From NCBI RefSeq assembly GCF_024749165.1, contig NZ_CP087190.1:1634001-1698000 (forward strand): a DNA stretch of 64,000 nucleotides, written 5' to 3'. Both the position numbers and the translations under genes were made by a program. The notes below the pieces were generated by a model. It was not told the origin of the DNA and did not search any database. It was given only the letters and a program-made list of their open reading frames with translations. Of the stretch, positions 47,187 through 56,537 are shown piece after piece (position 1 is the stretch's first letter; each line of letters starts with the position of its first letter). Source of the stretch: Pseudomonas sp. B21-023. Lineage in GTDB: Bacteria > Pseudomonadota > Gammaproteobacteria > Pseudomonadales > Pseudomonadaceae.

Positions 47187-47202
47187 TCGATCGAGCATGA
47201 CA

Positions 47203-47240
47203 AAAGCCCGGCGGCGCCACACAGGCGTGCCGGGCTTTGT
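47203..47240 (+). terminator. Terminator after fliD
   Basis: AAAGCCCGGC ... GCCGGGCTTT with further pairing inside (GGCG/CGTGCC region), followed by GTCTTT. Eleven bases later the fliS promoter begins. Confidence 0.88.
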
Positions 47241-47250
47241 CTTTCCTGGC

Positions 47251-47277
47251 TAAAGTTTTTTGACGTGGCGGCGATAC
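47251..47277 (+). promoter_or_regulatory. Sigma-28 (FliA) promoter of fliS
   Basis: TAAAGTTT (perfect -35), 11 bases, GGCGATAC (6/8 of the -10). It starts just behind the fliD terminator and ends 40 bases before the fliS ATG, so fliS-fliT are expressed as a separate late unit. Confidence 0.88.
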
Positions 47278-47317
47278 AAGAGGTATATGCACCTTTTCGC
47301 TGCAACGAGGTAGATCC

Positions 47318-47713
47318 ATGAACCCGATGTTGGCCCTTCGGCAATACCAGAAAGTCAATGGCGCGGCACAGACTTCCGAGGCCAGTCCGCACCGTCTGGT
47401 GCAAATGCTCATGCAGGGCGGTCTAGATCGCCTGGCCCAGGCCAAGGGCGCCATTGCCCGCAAGGATATCGCCCAAAAGGGCATCCTGATCGGCAAGGCC
47501 ATCGATATTATCGGTGGCCTGCGCGAGGGTCTCGACCTGGAAAACCATGCCGACAGCCTGGCCGACCTGGACAACCTGTACACCTACATGAGCCGTCGCT
47601 TGGTCGAGGCGAACGTCAAGAACGACCCCGAGATCATCGATGAAGTCGCGCGGCTGCTGATCACGGTCAAGGAAGGCTGGGATGCGATCGGCGAGCAGCT
47701 GCCGACGCCCTGA
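47318..47713 (+). CDS. fliS: Flagellin export chaperone FliS
   Basis: 131 residues, all helical. The conserved start MLALRQYQKVNGAAQTSEA and SPHRLVQMLMQGGLDRLAQA are the FliS pattern. It binds the C-terminus of flagellin and prevents premature assembly in the cytoplasm. The gap to fliT is 14 bp. Confidence 0.96.
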   Translation: MNPMLALRQYQKVNGAAQTSEASPHRLVQMLMQGGLDRLAQAKGAIARKDIAQKGILIGKAIDIIGGLREGLDLENHADSLADLDNLYTYMSRRLVEANVKNDPEIIDEVARLLITVKEGWDAIGEQLPTP

Positions 47714-47727
47714 ACCAGGAGGTTGTC

Positions 47728-48024
47728 ATGAGTGAGGTAATCGATCGTATCGACCAGACCCGCGAGTTGCTGCTGGCCGCCTTGGCCAGCCGGGACTGGG
47801 ATGCGGTGGGCGAACTAGATCTTGAATGCCGTCTGTGTGTTGAAGACGTGCTGGCCGAGGCCTTGTCTAACGAGGATGAGGTTCGCGCAAGCCTGGAGCA
47901 GCTGCAGGGTGTCTATCGGCAGCTAATTGAAGTTGCAAGTGGCGAGCGTCAATCGGTAGTCGACGAGATGGCGAAGATCCGTCAGGCAGAAAACGCGACA
48001 AAGGTATACCATTTGTTCACCTGA
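47728..48024 (+). CDS. fliT: FliT-like flagellar chaperone
   Basis: 98 residues, helical and acidic (IDQTRELLLAALASRDWDAV, LDLECRLCVEDVLAEALSNE). It has the size and place of FliT, the FliD chaperone, although sequence conservation in this family is low. The assignment rests mainly on synteny directly after fliS. Confidence 0.85.
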   Translation: MSEVIDRIDQTRELLLAALASRDWDAVGELDLECRLCVEDVLAEALSNEDEVRASLEQLQGVYRQLIEVASGERQSVVDEMAKIRQAENATKVYHLFT

Positions 48025-48190
48025 CCACAGGTGACACAAAAATCAGCGCGCCATAAATTTGACTGTGTGCCGTTTTTTGACTTTACTAGTGGCTGTTTTC
48101 GAAATTCAGACGTCCGAACACTGACCATTCAGTCGGAATGATGTCGTGCACGCCTTCGGGCGCCGATATGACTAGGGAAGTTGCTATTGC

Positions 48191-49666
48191 ATGTGGCGTG
48201 AAACCAAGATTCTCCTGATCGATGACGACAGCGAACGCCGCCGCGATCTGGCGGTGGTCCTGAATTTTCTCGGCGAAGAAAACCTGTCCTGCTCCAGCGA
48301 TGACTGGCAGCAGGTGGTCGAGGGTTTGTCTTCCAGCCGTGAAGTGCTGTGTGTCCTCATCGGTACCGTAAATGCCCCGGCCAGCGTACTGGGGCTCCTT
48401 AAGACAGTGGCCGGGTGGGATGAGTTCCTTCCGGTTCTGCTTCTGGGGGAAATTTCTTCTGCGGACTTCCCCGAGGACCTGCGTCGTCGTGTGCTGTCCA
48501 ACCTCGAGATGCCGCCGAGCTACAGCCAGTTGCTCGATTCCCTGCACCGTGCCCAGGTCTATCGCGAGATGTACGACCAGGCCCGCGAGCGCGGTCGTCA
48601 GCGCGAGCCCAACCTGTTCCGCAGCCTGGTGGGTACCAGTCGTGCCATCCAGCATGTGCGGCAGATGATGCAGCAGGTCGCCGACACCGATGCCAGCGTG
48701 CTGATCCTCGGCGAGTCCGGCACCGGCAAGGAAGTGGTGGCGCGCAACCTGCACTACCACTCCAAGCGCCGCGAGGCACCGTTCGTGCCGGTCAACTGCG
48801 GGGCGATCCCGGCGGAGCTGCTCGAAAGCGAATTGTTCGGTCACGAGAAGGGCGCCTTCACCGGGGCCATCACCAGCCGTGCCGGGCGCTTCGAGCTGGC
48901 CAATGGTGGCACGTTGTTCCTCGACGAGATCGGCGACATGCCGCTGCCGATGCAGGTCAAGCTGCTGCGCGTACTGCAGGAGCGCACCTTCGAGCGGGTC
49001 GGCAGCAACAAGACCCAGAGCATCGACGTGCGCATCATCGCTGCGACGCACAAGAACCTCGAGACCATGATCGAGGATGGGACCTTCCGCGAAGATTTGT
49101 ATTACCGGCTGAACGTGTTCCCTATCGAGATGGCGCCGTTGCGTGAGCGGGTGGAAGATATCCCGCTGCTGATGAACGAGCTGATCTCGCGCATGGAGCA
49201 CGAGAAGCGTGGGTCGATCCGCTTCAACTCCGCTTCGATCATGTCGTTGTGCCGCCATGGTTGGCCGGGCAACGTCCGCGAGCTGGCCAACCTGGTGGAG
49301 CGCATGGCAATCATGCATCCGTATGGGGTGATCGGCGTTGCGGAGCTGCCGAAGAAGTTCCGCTACGTCGATGATGAAGACGAGCAGTTGGTGGACAGCC
49401 TGCGCTCCGACCTGGAAGAGCGCGTGGCGATCAACGGCCATGCGCCGAATTTCGCCAACCACGCCATGCTGCCGCCGGAAGGCTTGGACCTTAAGGACTA
49501 CCTCGGCAGCCTGGAGCAGGGCCTGATCCAGCAGGCACTGGATGATGCCAATGGCATCGTTGCGCGTGCTGCCGAGCGTCTGCGTATCCGTCGGACCACG
49601 CTGGTCGAGAAGATGCGCAAGTACGGCATGAGCCGGCAAGGTGGCGAAGACCAGGCCGACGAGTGA
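48191..49666 (+). CDS. fleQ: Flagellar master regulator FleQ (sigma-54 activator, c-di-GMP responsive)
   Basis: 491 residues. The N-terminal FleQ domain (about 1-130) is receiver-like ([20 protein letters not shown]). The AAA+ domain (about 145-380) has Walker A GESGTGKE, the sigma-54 contact loop GAFTGA in [20 protein letters not shown], and [20 protein letters not shown]. The C-terminal Fis-type HTH includes [20 protein letters not shown]. It activates class II flagellar promoters and, in Pseudomonas, also controls biofilm genes in response to c-di-GMP. It has its own upstream region (166 bp after fliT) and no sigma-54 element there, as expected for class I. Confidence 0.98.
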   Translation: MWRETKILLIDDDSERRRDLAVVLNFLGEENLSCSSDDWQQVVEGLSSSREVLCVLIGTVNAPASVLGLLKTVAGWDEFLPVLLLGEISSADFPEDLRRRVLSNLEMPPSYSQLLDSLHRAQVYREMYDQARERGRQREPNLFRSLVGTSRAIQHVRQMMQQVADTDASVLILGESGTGKEVVARNLHYHSKRREAPFVPVNCGAIPAELLESELFGHEKGAFTGAITSRAGRFELANGGTLFLDEIGDMPLPMQVKLLRVLQERTFERVGSNKTQSIDVRIIAATHKNLETMIEDGTFREDLYYRLNVFPIEMAPLRERVEDIPLLMNELISRMEHEKRGSIRFNSASIMSLCRHGWPGNVRELANLVERMAIMHPYGVIGVAELPKKFRYVDDEDEQLVDSLRSDLEERVAINGHAPNFANHAMLPPEGLDLKDYLGSLEQGLIQQALDDANGIVARAAERLRIRRTTLVEKMRKYGMSRQGGEDQADE

Positions 49667-49674
49667 CGTTTGCT

Positions 49675-49703
49675 CGCCCGGGGTCGCGATGCGGCCCCGG
49701 GCG
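49675..49703 (+). terminator. Hairpin after fleQ
   Basis: Perfect 9-bp stem CGCCCGGGG/CCCCGGGCG with an 11-base loop, eight bases after the fleQ stop. There is no T run, so intrinsic termination would be weak. Confidence 0.55.
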
Positions 49704-49751
49704 TTGACGTCGATCAGCGTGCAATGCTGCCTGGTGTCATTGTCCCCATCT

Positions 49752-49768
49752 TCGGCACGGCTATTGCT
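49752..49768 (+). promoter_or_regulatory. Sigma-54 promoter of fleSR
   Basis: TCGGCACGGCTATTGCT (first base of the window T) matches the -24/-12 boxes with ten bases between GG and GC, 53 bp before the fleS start. FleQ-dependent expression of fleSR is known in Pseudomonas. Confidence 0.85.
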
Positions 49769-49821
49769 ACACCGCAGGCAACATACCGTTTTTATGACGG
49801 TCAGCCATGCGAGAGAGCACG

Positions 49822-51039
49822 ATGCCCCAGGCCGCCCACCGTTCCCCAGCCCCCGATTCGCGAGGGCACACCCCGCTTGAGCAGGAGAGCCGGCAGGGTC
49901 TTGAGCAGGCGTTCGCCCTGTTCGATCAGGTTTCCAGCCAGTTGAGCCACTCGTACAGCATGCTTGAGTCGCGGGTCAGCGAGCTCAAGGGCGAGTTGGC
50001 TGTGGTCAGTGCGCAGCGCATGGCCGAGCTGGACGAGAAAGAACGCCTGGCCAACCGTCTGCAGAATTTGCTCGATCTGCTGCCTGGCGGGGTGATCGTC
50101 ATCGATGGTGAGGGCTGTGTGCGCGAGGCGAATCCGGCGGCTTGCGAGCTGCTGGGTGAACCTTTGACCGGGCTGCTGTGGCGCCAGGTGATTGCGCGCA
50201 GTTTCGCGCCGCGCGAGGACGACGGTCATGAGGTTTCCTTGCGTGACGGGCGTCGTTTGTCCATTGCCACCCGCTCTCTGGATGCCGAACCTGGGCAGTT
50301 GGTGCTGCTCAATGACCTGACCGAAACGCGTCGCCTTCAAAGCCAGTTGGCGCGACACGAGCGTCTGTCTTCGTTGGGGCGCATGGTTGCCTCCCTTGCG
50401 CATCAGATTCGCACGCCCTTGTCGGCCGCGATGCTCTATGCCAGCCACCTGGCGGACCCGGAGCAGGCGTTGGCCTGCGACACGCGCCTGCGTTTTGCCG
50501 GCAATCTCAAGGAGCGCCTGCACGAACTGGAGCATCAGGTTCGCGACATGCTGGTGTTCGCCCGTGGCGAGCTGCCACTCAATGATCGAGTCAGCCCCAA
50601 GGGGTTGTTCCAGGCCTTGCAGCAAGCCGCTCACTCCCATGTGCAGGGGCATGCGGTGCGCTGGCAATGCGATACCCATCTGGGAGAACTGCTGTGCAAC
50701 CGCGATACGCTGGTGGGTGCATTGCTCAACCTGATCGAAAATGCCGTGCAGGCCGGTGGCGAGTCGGCGCGTTTGAAGATTCATCTGCTGCGCCGCGAAA
50801 ACGCTGTGCACCTGTGTGTCAGCGATGCAGGCAGTGGTATCGATAGCCAGTTGTTGACTCGCTTGGGGGAGCCGTTTTTGACCACCAAGTCCACGGGTAC
50901 CGGGCTGGGGGTGGCCGTGGTCCAGGCAGTGGTGCGAGCGCACCGCGGTACGCTGCGCCTGCGTTCCCGGGTGGGGCGCGGTACATGCGCCACCGTGGAG
51001 CTGCCATTGATCGGTATTCAGGAGGAGGCGGGGCAATGA
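49822..51039 (+). CDS. fleS: Flagellar sensor histidine kinase FleS
   Basis: 405 residues from the ATG at 49822, preceded by GAGAGAGC. An ATG five codons earlier (49807) is also possible. No membrane segments are visible. The PAS domain (about 75-170) contains LLDLLPGGVIVIDGEGCVRE. The H-box LGRMVASLAHQIRTPLSAAM follows at about 190, and the HATPase domain includes LLNLIENAVQAGGES and GTGLGVAVVQAVVRAHRG. It phosphorylates FleR for the class III hook-basal body genes. The stop overlaps the fleR start (ATGA). Confidence 0.96.
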   Translation: MPQAAHRSPAPDSRGHTPLEQESRQGLEQAFALFDQVSSQLSHSYSMLESRVSELKGELAVVSAQRMAELDEKERLANRLQNLLDLLPGGVIVIDGEGCVREANPAACELLGEPLTGLLWRQVIARSFAPREDDGHEVSLRDGRRLSIATRSLDAEPGQLVLLNDLTETRRLQSQLARHERLSSLGRMVASLAHQIRTPLSAAMLYASHLADPEQALACDTRLRFAGNLKERLHELEHQVRDMLVFARGELPLNDRVSPKGLFQALQQAAHSHVQGHAVRWQCDTHLGELLCNRDTLVGALLNLIENAVQAGGESARLKIHLLRRENAVHLCVSDAGSGIDSQLLTRLGEPFLTTKSTGTGLGVAVVQAVVRAHRGTLRLRSRVGRGTCATVELPLIGIQEEAGQ

Positions 51040-52412
51040 CGATGAAGGTGCTGCTGGTCGAGGATGACCGAGTCCTGCGCCAGGCGCTGGCCGACACCCT
51101 GGAGATCGGCGGCCTCGCTCACCGTGCAGTTGGTAGTGCTGAGGAAGCGTTGCGGGCGGTCTTAGAGGAATCCTTTGCGCTGGTAGTCAGTGATGTGAAC
51201 ATGCCGGGCATGGATGGCCACGAGCTGCTGGCACAGTTACGCCGTCACCACCCGCATTTGCCGGTGCTGCTGATGACGGCTCACGCGGCTGTGGAGCGTG
51301 CGGTGGAGGCCATGCGCCAGGGAGCGGTCGACTATCTGGTAAAACCATTCGAACCCAAGGCCTTGCTCGACCTGGTGGCACGCCATGCCGTGGGTGGCGG
51401 TGCCGTGGGTGACGAGGCGGGACCTGTTGCCTGTGAGCCTGCCAGTCGGCAACTGCTGGAGCTGGCTGTAAGGGTTGCGCAAAGCGACTCGACGGTGTTG
51501 ATTTCCGGTGAGTCCGGCACAGGCAAGGAAGTGCTGGCGCGTTTCATTCACCAACAGTCGCGCCGGGCCGGGCAGGCGTTCGTGGCGATCAACTGCGCCG
51601 CGATCCCTGACAACATGCTCGAAGCCACGCTTTTCGGCCATGAGAAGGGTGCCTTTACCGGGGCTATCGCCGCGCAGGCTGGCAAGTTCGAGCAGGCGGA
51701 CGGCGGTACCTTGCTGCTCGATGAGATCTCTGAAATGCCGTTGGGGCTGCAGGCCAAGTTGCTGCGTGTGCTGCAGGAGCGTGAAGTGGAGCGGGTGGGC
51801 GGGCGCAAGCCGGTGGTGCTGGATATTCGCGTGCTCGCTACCACCAACCGCGATCTGGCGGAGGAGGTTGCTGCCGGGCGCTTCCGGGAAGACCTGTACT
51901 ACCGCCTATCGGTATTCCCCATGGCTTGGCGTGCATTGCGTGATCGGCCGGCCGACATCGTGCCGCTCGCTGAGCGTTTGTTGGCACGTCATGTCAGCAA
52001 GATGCGCCACGCTCAGGTCAAGCTATCCGCTGAGGCGCGGGCCTGCCTGCAGGCTTATGCCTGGCCTGGCAACGTTCGCGAGCTGGATAATGCGCTGCAG
52101 CGGGCGTTGATCCTGCAGCAGGGCGGAGTGATCGAGGCGGCGGATTTTTGTCTGGCTGGCGCCATTCCATTGTCGGCATCCAAAGTGGCCACTATTGAGC
52201 CAGTATTTGCGGATTCTGCGGTTGAGCCCGGTGGCCTGGGTGATGACATGCGTCGCCACGAATACCAGATGATCATCGACACCTTGCGTGCCGAGCGCGG
52301 TCGTCGCAAGGAGGCGGCCGATCGTCTGGGGATCAGCCCTAGAACCTTGCGTTACAAGCTTGCGCAGATGCGTGACGCTGGGTTCGATGTCGAGGCCAGT
52401 CTGTTCGGCTGA
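51036..52412 (+). CDS. fleR: Sigma-54-dependent response regulator FleR
   Basis: 458 residues from the ATG at 51036, with GGAGGAGG seven bases upstream. The receiver domain (5-115) has phospho-acceptor Asp53 in VVSDVNMPGMDG. The AAA+ domain (about 130-355) has [14 protein letters not shown] and GAFTGA. The C-terminal HTH is RKEAADRLGISPRTLRYKLA. With FleS it activates class III genes such as the flgB and flgF operons. Confidence 0.97.
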   Translation: MTMKVLLVEDDRVLRQALADTLEIGGLAHRAVGSAEEALRAVLEESFALVVSDVNMPGMDGHELLAQLRRHHPHLPVLLMTAHAAVERAVEAMRQGAVDYLVKPFEPKALLDLVARHAVGGGAVGDEAGPVACEPASRQLLELAVRVAQSDSTVLISGESGTGKEVLARFIHQQSRRAGQAFVAINCAAIPDNMLEATLFGHEKGAFTGAIAAQAGKFEQADGGTLLLDEISEMPLGLQAKLLRVLQEREVERVGGRKPVVLDIRVLATTNRDLAEEVAAGRFREDLYYRLSVFPMAWRALRDRPADIVPLAERLLARHVSKMRHAQVKLSAEARACLQAYAWPGNVRELDNALQRALILQQGGVIEAADFCLAGAIPLSASKVATIEPVFADSAVEPGGLGDDMRRHEYQMIIDTLRAERGRRKEAADRLGISPRTLRYKLAQMRDAGFDVEASLFG

Positions 52413-52440
52413 TACGTCCTTTTGAATGTTTTCTGAATGG

Positions 52441-52457
52441 CTGGCACTTCTCTTGCT
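52441..52457 (+). promoter_or_regulatory. Sigma-54 promoter of the fliE operon
   Basis: CTGGCACTTCTCTTGCT is close to the sigma-54 consensus, with ten bases between GG and GC, 63 bp before fliE. Confidence 0.92.
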
Positions 52458-52519
52458 AGCTCCATCACTATTCGCTGCATGAGTGTCAAAAAAAGTGCGG
52501 CCGCCGGAGAGAGAAGTCC

Positions 52520-52852
52520 ATGACCCAAGGTGTTGAATTCAATCGTCTGATGTTGGACATGCGCGCCATGCAGGCCGATGCCATGTCCCTGCCCAAGGTT
52601 GGCGCCGCGCCTGAGCTCGCGCCCGGGCAGAGCAGCTTTGCCGATATGCTCGGCCAGGCCATTGGCAAGGTGAATGAGGTTCAGCAGGCATCCAGCCAAT
52701 TGTCCAGCGCCTTCGAAATTGGCAAGAGCGGTGTTGACCTGACTGACGTGATGATCGCCTCGCAAAAGGCTTCCGTGTCGTTCCAGGCACTTACCCAGGT
52801 TCGTAACAAGCTGGTGCAAGCGTACCAGGACATCATGCAGATGCCGGTATAA
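52520..52852 (+). CDS. fliE: Basal body protein FliE (MS ring-rod adapter)
   Basis: 110 residues, usual length. The C-terminal part is typical: [20 protein letters not shown] and [20 protein letters not shown]. It links the MS ring to the proximal rod and helps to activate the export gate. First gene of the fliEFGHIJ unit, with GAGAGAAG before the ATG. Confidence 0.97.
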   Translation: MTQGVEFNRLMLDMRAMQADAMSLPKVGAAPELAPGQSSFADMLGQAIGKVNEVQQASSQLSSAFEIGKSGVDLTDVMIASQKASVSFQALTQVRNKLVQAYQDIMQMPV

Positions 52853-52867
52853 GGGCGAGAGTGAGTC

Positions 52868-54646
52868 ATGGCCGAAGCAGTCGTCGATAACGCCCCCGCC
52901 AAGAGTGGCCCCCCAGTAGCCAAGCCGCCGCTGTTCGGCATGTCGTTCCTGGAAAACATTTCGCAGATGCCCATGCTGCGTCAGGTCGGCCTGCTGGTCG
53001 GGCTGGCGGCAAGCGTGGCCATCGGCTTCGCCGTGGTGCTCTGGTCGCAGCAACCGGACTACCGCCCGCTCTATGGCAGCCTGGCGGGCATGGACACCAA
53101 GCAGGTGATCGATACCCTGGCCACCTCCGACATCCCGTATCGCGTGGAGCCCAACTCCGGCGCGCTGCTGGTCAAGGCCGACGATCTCTCCCGTGCGCGT
53201 CTGAAACTCGCTGCGGCCGGCGTGGCGCCGAGCGATGGCAATGTCGGCTTCGAATTGCTCGATAAAGAGCAAGGGCTGGGTACCAGCCAGTTCATGGAAG
53301 CTACCCGTTACCGTCGCAGCCTTGAAGGCGAGCTGGCGCGTACGGTATCGAGCTTGAACAACGTCAAGGCTGCCCGTGTGCACCTGGCGATCCCGAAAAG
53401 TTCGGTGTTCGTGCGCGACGAGCGCAAGCCCAGCGCCTCGGTACTGGTCGAGCTGTATCCGGGGCGCGCTCTGGAAGCTGGCCAGGTGATGGCGATTGTC
53501 AATCTGGTGGCGACCAGTGTGCCGGAGCTGGACAAGTCCCAGGTGACCGTAGTCGACCAGAAGGGCAACCTGCTCTCCGACCAGTTGCAAGACACGGCCC
53601 TGACCATGGCCGGCAAGCAATTCGACTACAGCCGTCGCATGGAAAGCATGCTCACTCAGCGTGTGCACAATATTCTGCAGCCAGTGCTGGGTAACGACCG
53701 CTACAAGGCAGAGGTGTCTACTGACGTCGACTTCAGTGCTGTCGAGTCCACCTCCGAACAGTTCAACCCCGACCAACCGGCGCTGCGCAGCGAGCAATCG
53801 GTCAATGAGCAGCGTGCCAGCAGCCAAGGGCCGCAGGGTGTGCCGGGGGCGTTGAGCAACCAGCCGCCGGCTGGCGCCTCTGCCCCCGAAAACGCTACCG
53901 CTGGCGCGACACCTGCCGGCGCGATCCAGCCGGGCCAGCCGCTGGTGGATGCCAATGGCCAACAGATCATGGACCCGGCGACTGGCCAGCCGATGCTGGC
54001 GCCATACCCGAGCGACAAGCGCCAGCAAAGCACCAAGAACTTCGAACTGGACCGTTCCATCAGCCACACCCGCCAGCAGCAAGGTCGCCTGACCCGCCTG
54101 TCGGTAGCCGTGGTGGTGGACGACCAGGTCAAGCTCGATGCCGCTACCGGCGAAGCCACCCGCACCCCGTGGGGCGCCGAGGACCTGGCGCGCTTCACCC
54201 GCCTGGTACAGGACGCGGTGGGCTTCGATGCCAGCCGTGGTGACAGTGTCACCGTGATCAACGTGCCGTTCGCCGCCGACCGTGGCGACGAGCTGGTCGA
54301 TATTCCGTTCTACTCGCAGCCCTGGTTCTGGGACATCGTCAAGCAGGTGCTGGGTGTGTTGTTCATCCTGGTGCTGGTGTTCGGTGTGCTGCGTCCGGTG
54401 CTCAACAACATCACAGGTGGCGGCAAGCAGGCGGCCACGGACAGCGACATGGAGCTGGGCGGCATGATCGGTCTGGATGGCGAACTGGCCAACGACCGCG
54501 TCAGCCTGGGTGGCCCGACAAGCATTCTGTTGCCGAGCCCGAGCGAGGGTTACGAGGCACAGCTCAACGCAATCAAGGGCCTGGTGGCCGAAGACCCGGG
54601 CCGCGTGGCCCAGGTCGTGAAAGAGTGGATCAACGCCGATGAGTGA
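52868..54646 (+). CDS. fliF: Flagellar MS-ring protein FliF
   Basis: 592 residues. The first membrane helix is VGLLVGLAASVAIGFAVVLW (about 39-58). The periplasmic ring-building domains follow, with SGALLVKADDLSRARLKLAA and QFMEATRYRRSLEGELARTV. The second helix is VLGVLFILVLVFGVLRPVL (about 493-511). The C-terminal tail binds FliG. The stop overlaps the fliG start by eight bases. Confidence 0.97.
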   Translation: MAEAVVDNAPAKSGPPVAKPPLFGMSFLENISQMPMLRQVGLLVGLAASVAIGFAVVLWSQQPDYRPLYGSLAGMDTKQVIDTLATSDIPYRVEPNSGALLVKADDLSRARLKLAAAGVAPSDGNVGFELLDKEQGLGTSQFMEATRYRRSLEGELARTVSSLNNVKAARVHLAIPKSSVFVRDERKPSASVLVELYPGRALEAGQVMAIVNLVATSVPELDKSQVTVVDQKGNLLSDQLQDTALTMAGKQFDYSRRMESMLTQRVHNILQPVLGNDRYKAEVSTDVDFSAVESTSEQFNPDQPALRSEQSVNEQRASSQGPQGVPGALSNQPPAGASAPENATAGATPAGAIQPGQPLVDANGQQIMDPATGQPMLAPYPSDKRQQSTKNFELDRSISHTRQQQGRLTRLSVAVVVDDQVKLDAATGEATRTPWGAEDLARFTRLVQDAVGFDASRGDSVTVINVPFAADRGDELVDIPFYSQPWFWDIVKQVLGVLFILVLVFGVLRPVLNNITGGGKQAATDSDMELGGMIGLDGELANDRVSLGGPTSILLPSPSEGYEAQLNAIKGLVAEDPGRVAQVVKEWINADE

Positions 54647-55658
54647 CAATCGAGCCATTACCGCCAAGCTGAGCCGCGTCGACAAGGCGGCCATCCTCCT
54701 GCTCTCGCTTGGCGAGACCGATGCCGCGCAGGTCCTGCGCCACATGGGGCCCAAGGAAGTTCAGCGGGTCGGTGTGGCCATGGCGCAGATGGGCAACGTC
54801 CATCGCGAGCAGGTCGAGCAGGTGATGAGCGAGTTCGTCGAAATCGTCGGCGACCAGACCAGCCTGGGTGTCGGCTCCGACGGCTATATCCGCAAGATGC
54901 TCAACCAGGCCCTCGGCGAGGACAAGGCCAACGGCCTGATCGACCGCATCCTGCTCGGTGGCAACACCAGCGGCTTGGACAGCCTCAAGTGGATGGAGCC
55001 GCGTGCCGTGGCCGATGTCATCCGCTACGAGCACCCGCAGATCCAGGCCATTGTGGTCGCCTACCTCGACCCCGACCAGGCCGGCGAGGTGCTGAGCAAC
55101 TTCGACCACAAGGTGCGCCTGGACATCGTCCTGCGCGTATCGTCGCTCAACACCGTGCAGCCGGCGGCACTCAAGGAGCTCAACCAGATCCTCGAGAAGC
55201 AGTTCTCCGGCAACTCCAATGCCGCGCGTACCACCCTGGGTGGCATCAAGCGCGCCGCCGATATCATGAACTTCCTCGACAGCTCTGTGGAAGGTGCGCT
55301 GATGGACTCGATCCGCGAGATCGACAGTGACCTGTCGGAGCAGATCGAAGACTTGATGTTCGTCTTCAACAACCTGGCCGACGTCGACGATCGCGGCATC
55401 CAGGCGCTGTTGCGCGAAGTGTCGTCGGACGTGCTGGTGGTGTCGCTCAAGGGCGCCGACGAGCGGGTCAAGGACAAGATCTTCAAGAACATGTCCAAGC
55501 GTGCGTCCGAGCTGCTGCGCGACGACCTGGAGGCCAAGGGGCCGGTACGGGTCAGCGACGTGGAAACGGCGCAGAAGGAAATCCTCACCATCGCCCGCCG
55601 CATGGCCGAGGCCGGCGAGATCGTGCTTGGCGGCAAGGGCGCCGAGGAAATGATTTAA
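54639..55658 (+). CDS. fliG: Flagellar motor switch protein FliG
   Basis: 339 residues. The armadillo-type domains are visible: DKAAILLLSLGETDAAQVLR, then the EHPQ region IRYEHPQIQAIVVAYLDPDQ and the C-terminal torque helix DLMFVFNNLADVDDRGIQAL. Charged residues for MotA contact lie in the last domain (LKGADERVKDKIFKNMSKRA). It joins FliM and FliF and generates torque. Confidence 0.98.
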   Translation: MSDNRAITAKLSRVDKAAILLLSLGETDAAQVLRHMGPKEVQRVGVAMAQMGNVHREQVEQVMSEFVEIVGDQTSLGVGSDGYIRKMLNQALGEDKANGLIDRILLGGNTSGLDSLKWMEPRAVADVIRYEHPQIQAIVVAYLDPDQAGEVLSNFDHKVRLDIVLRVSSLNTVQPAALKELNQILEKQFSGNSNAARTTLGGIKRAADIMNFLDSSVEGALMDSIREIDSDLSEQIEDLMFVFNNLADVDDRGIQALLREVSSDVLVVSLKGADERVKDKIFKNMSKRASELLRDDLEAKGPVRVSDVETAQKEILTIARRMAEAGEIVLGGKGAEEMI

Positions 55659-55671
55659 GCGGCAGGTTTCA

Positions 55672-55747
55672 AGCTGCAAGCGACAAGAAACAGCGGGTCA
55701 AGCAAGGGCTGCCGTTTCTTGCTGCTTGAAGCGTGATGCTTGCAGCT
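55672..55747. repeat. Imperfect long inverted repeat between fliG and fliH
   Basis: AGCTGCAAGC (55672-55681) pairs perfectly with GCTTGCAGCT (55738-55747). Inside it AAGAAAC (55685-55691) pairs with GTTTCTT (55714-55720), so most of the 105-bp gap can fold into one hairpin. The sequence style is that of REP-like intergenic repeats in Pseudomonas genomes. It may modulate the fliG/fliH expression ratio within the operon. Confidence 0.7.
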
Positions 55748-55763
55748 AAAGAGGTTTTTGAGC

Positions 55764-56537
55764 ATGTCCACCACCGAACACCCCAGCGATCTGATCCGTG
55801 CCCGCGACCTTGAGGGCGTGGATGTATGGTCGTTGCCTAGCTTCGATCCGGAGCCTGAACCACAGCCTGAGCCTGAGCCGACCGTCGTCGAGGAAGAAGT
55901 CGAAGAGGTGCCGCTGGAGGAAGTCCAGCCCCTTACCCTCGAAGAGCTTGAGGCCATTCGCCAGGAGGCCTACAACGAAGGTTTCGCCACGGGCGAGCGG
56001 GAAGGCTTCCACAGTACCCAGCTCAAGGTTCGTCAGGAGGCCGAAGTGGCGCTGGCCGCCAAACTTGCGAACCTGGAGCAGGTCATGAATCACCTGCTGG
56101 AGCCGATCGCCGAGCAAGATACGCAGATCGAAAAGGCGCTGGTGCTGCTGGTAGCGAACATGGCCCGCCAGGTCATCGGCCGCGAGCTGCGCGCAGATTC
56201 CAGCCAGATCACCCATGTGCTTCGCGAGGCACTGAAGCTGCTGCCAATGGGCGCTGACAACATCCGTATCCATCTCAACCCCCAGGACTTCGAGCTGGCC
56301 AAGACCCTGCGCGAGCGCCATGAGGAAGATTGGAAGCTGCTTGAGGACGAAGCCCTGCTGCCTGGCGGTTGCCGGATCGAAACCGCCCACAGCCGCATCG
56401 ACGCGACCATGGAAACCCGTATCGAGAAGGCCGTGGCGCAGCTGTTCGACCAATCCCATGACCAGGCATTGCACCCCGCGGCGCCAGATATTCAGGTCGA
56501 ACTCGATGAGCCTGCAGGTGAAGCCGATGCGCCTTGA
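55764..56537 (+). CDS. fliH: Flagellar export ATPase regulator FliH
   Basis: 257 residues from the ATG at 55764. The Glu/Pro-rich N-terminus ([20 protein letters not shown]) is followed by a helical central part and a C-terminal domain with [20 protein letters not shown] and [20 protein letters not shown]. It holds FliI inactive and docks it to FliN and the export gate. The stop overlaps the fliI start. Confidence 0.95.
   Translation: MSTTEHPSDLIRARDLEGVDVWSLPSFDPEPEPQPEPEPTVVEEEVEEVPLEEVQPLTLEELEAIRQEAYNEGFATGEREGFHSTQLKVRQEAEVALAAKLANLEQVMNHLLEPIAEQDTQIEKALVLLVANMARQVIGRELRADSSQITHVLREALKLLPMGADNIRIHLNPQDFELAKTLRERHEEDWKLLEDEALLPGGCRIETAHSRIDATMETRIEKAVAQLFDQSHDQALHPAAPDIQVELDEPAGEADAP

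Noticed and set aside
52352-54754. 800-codon open frame on the minus strand opposite fliE-fliF
   Set aside because: Antisense shadow of conserved flagellar genes; no domain or ribosome site supports it.
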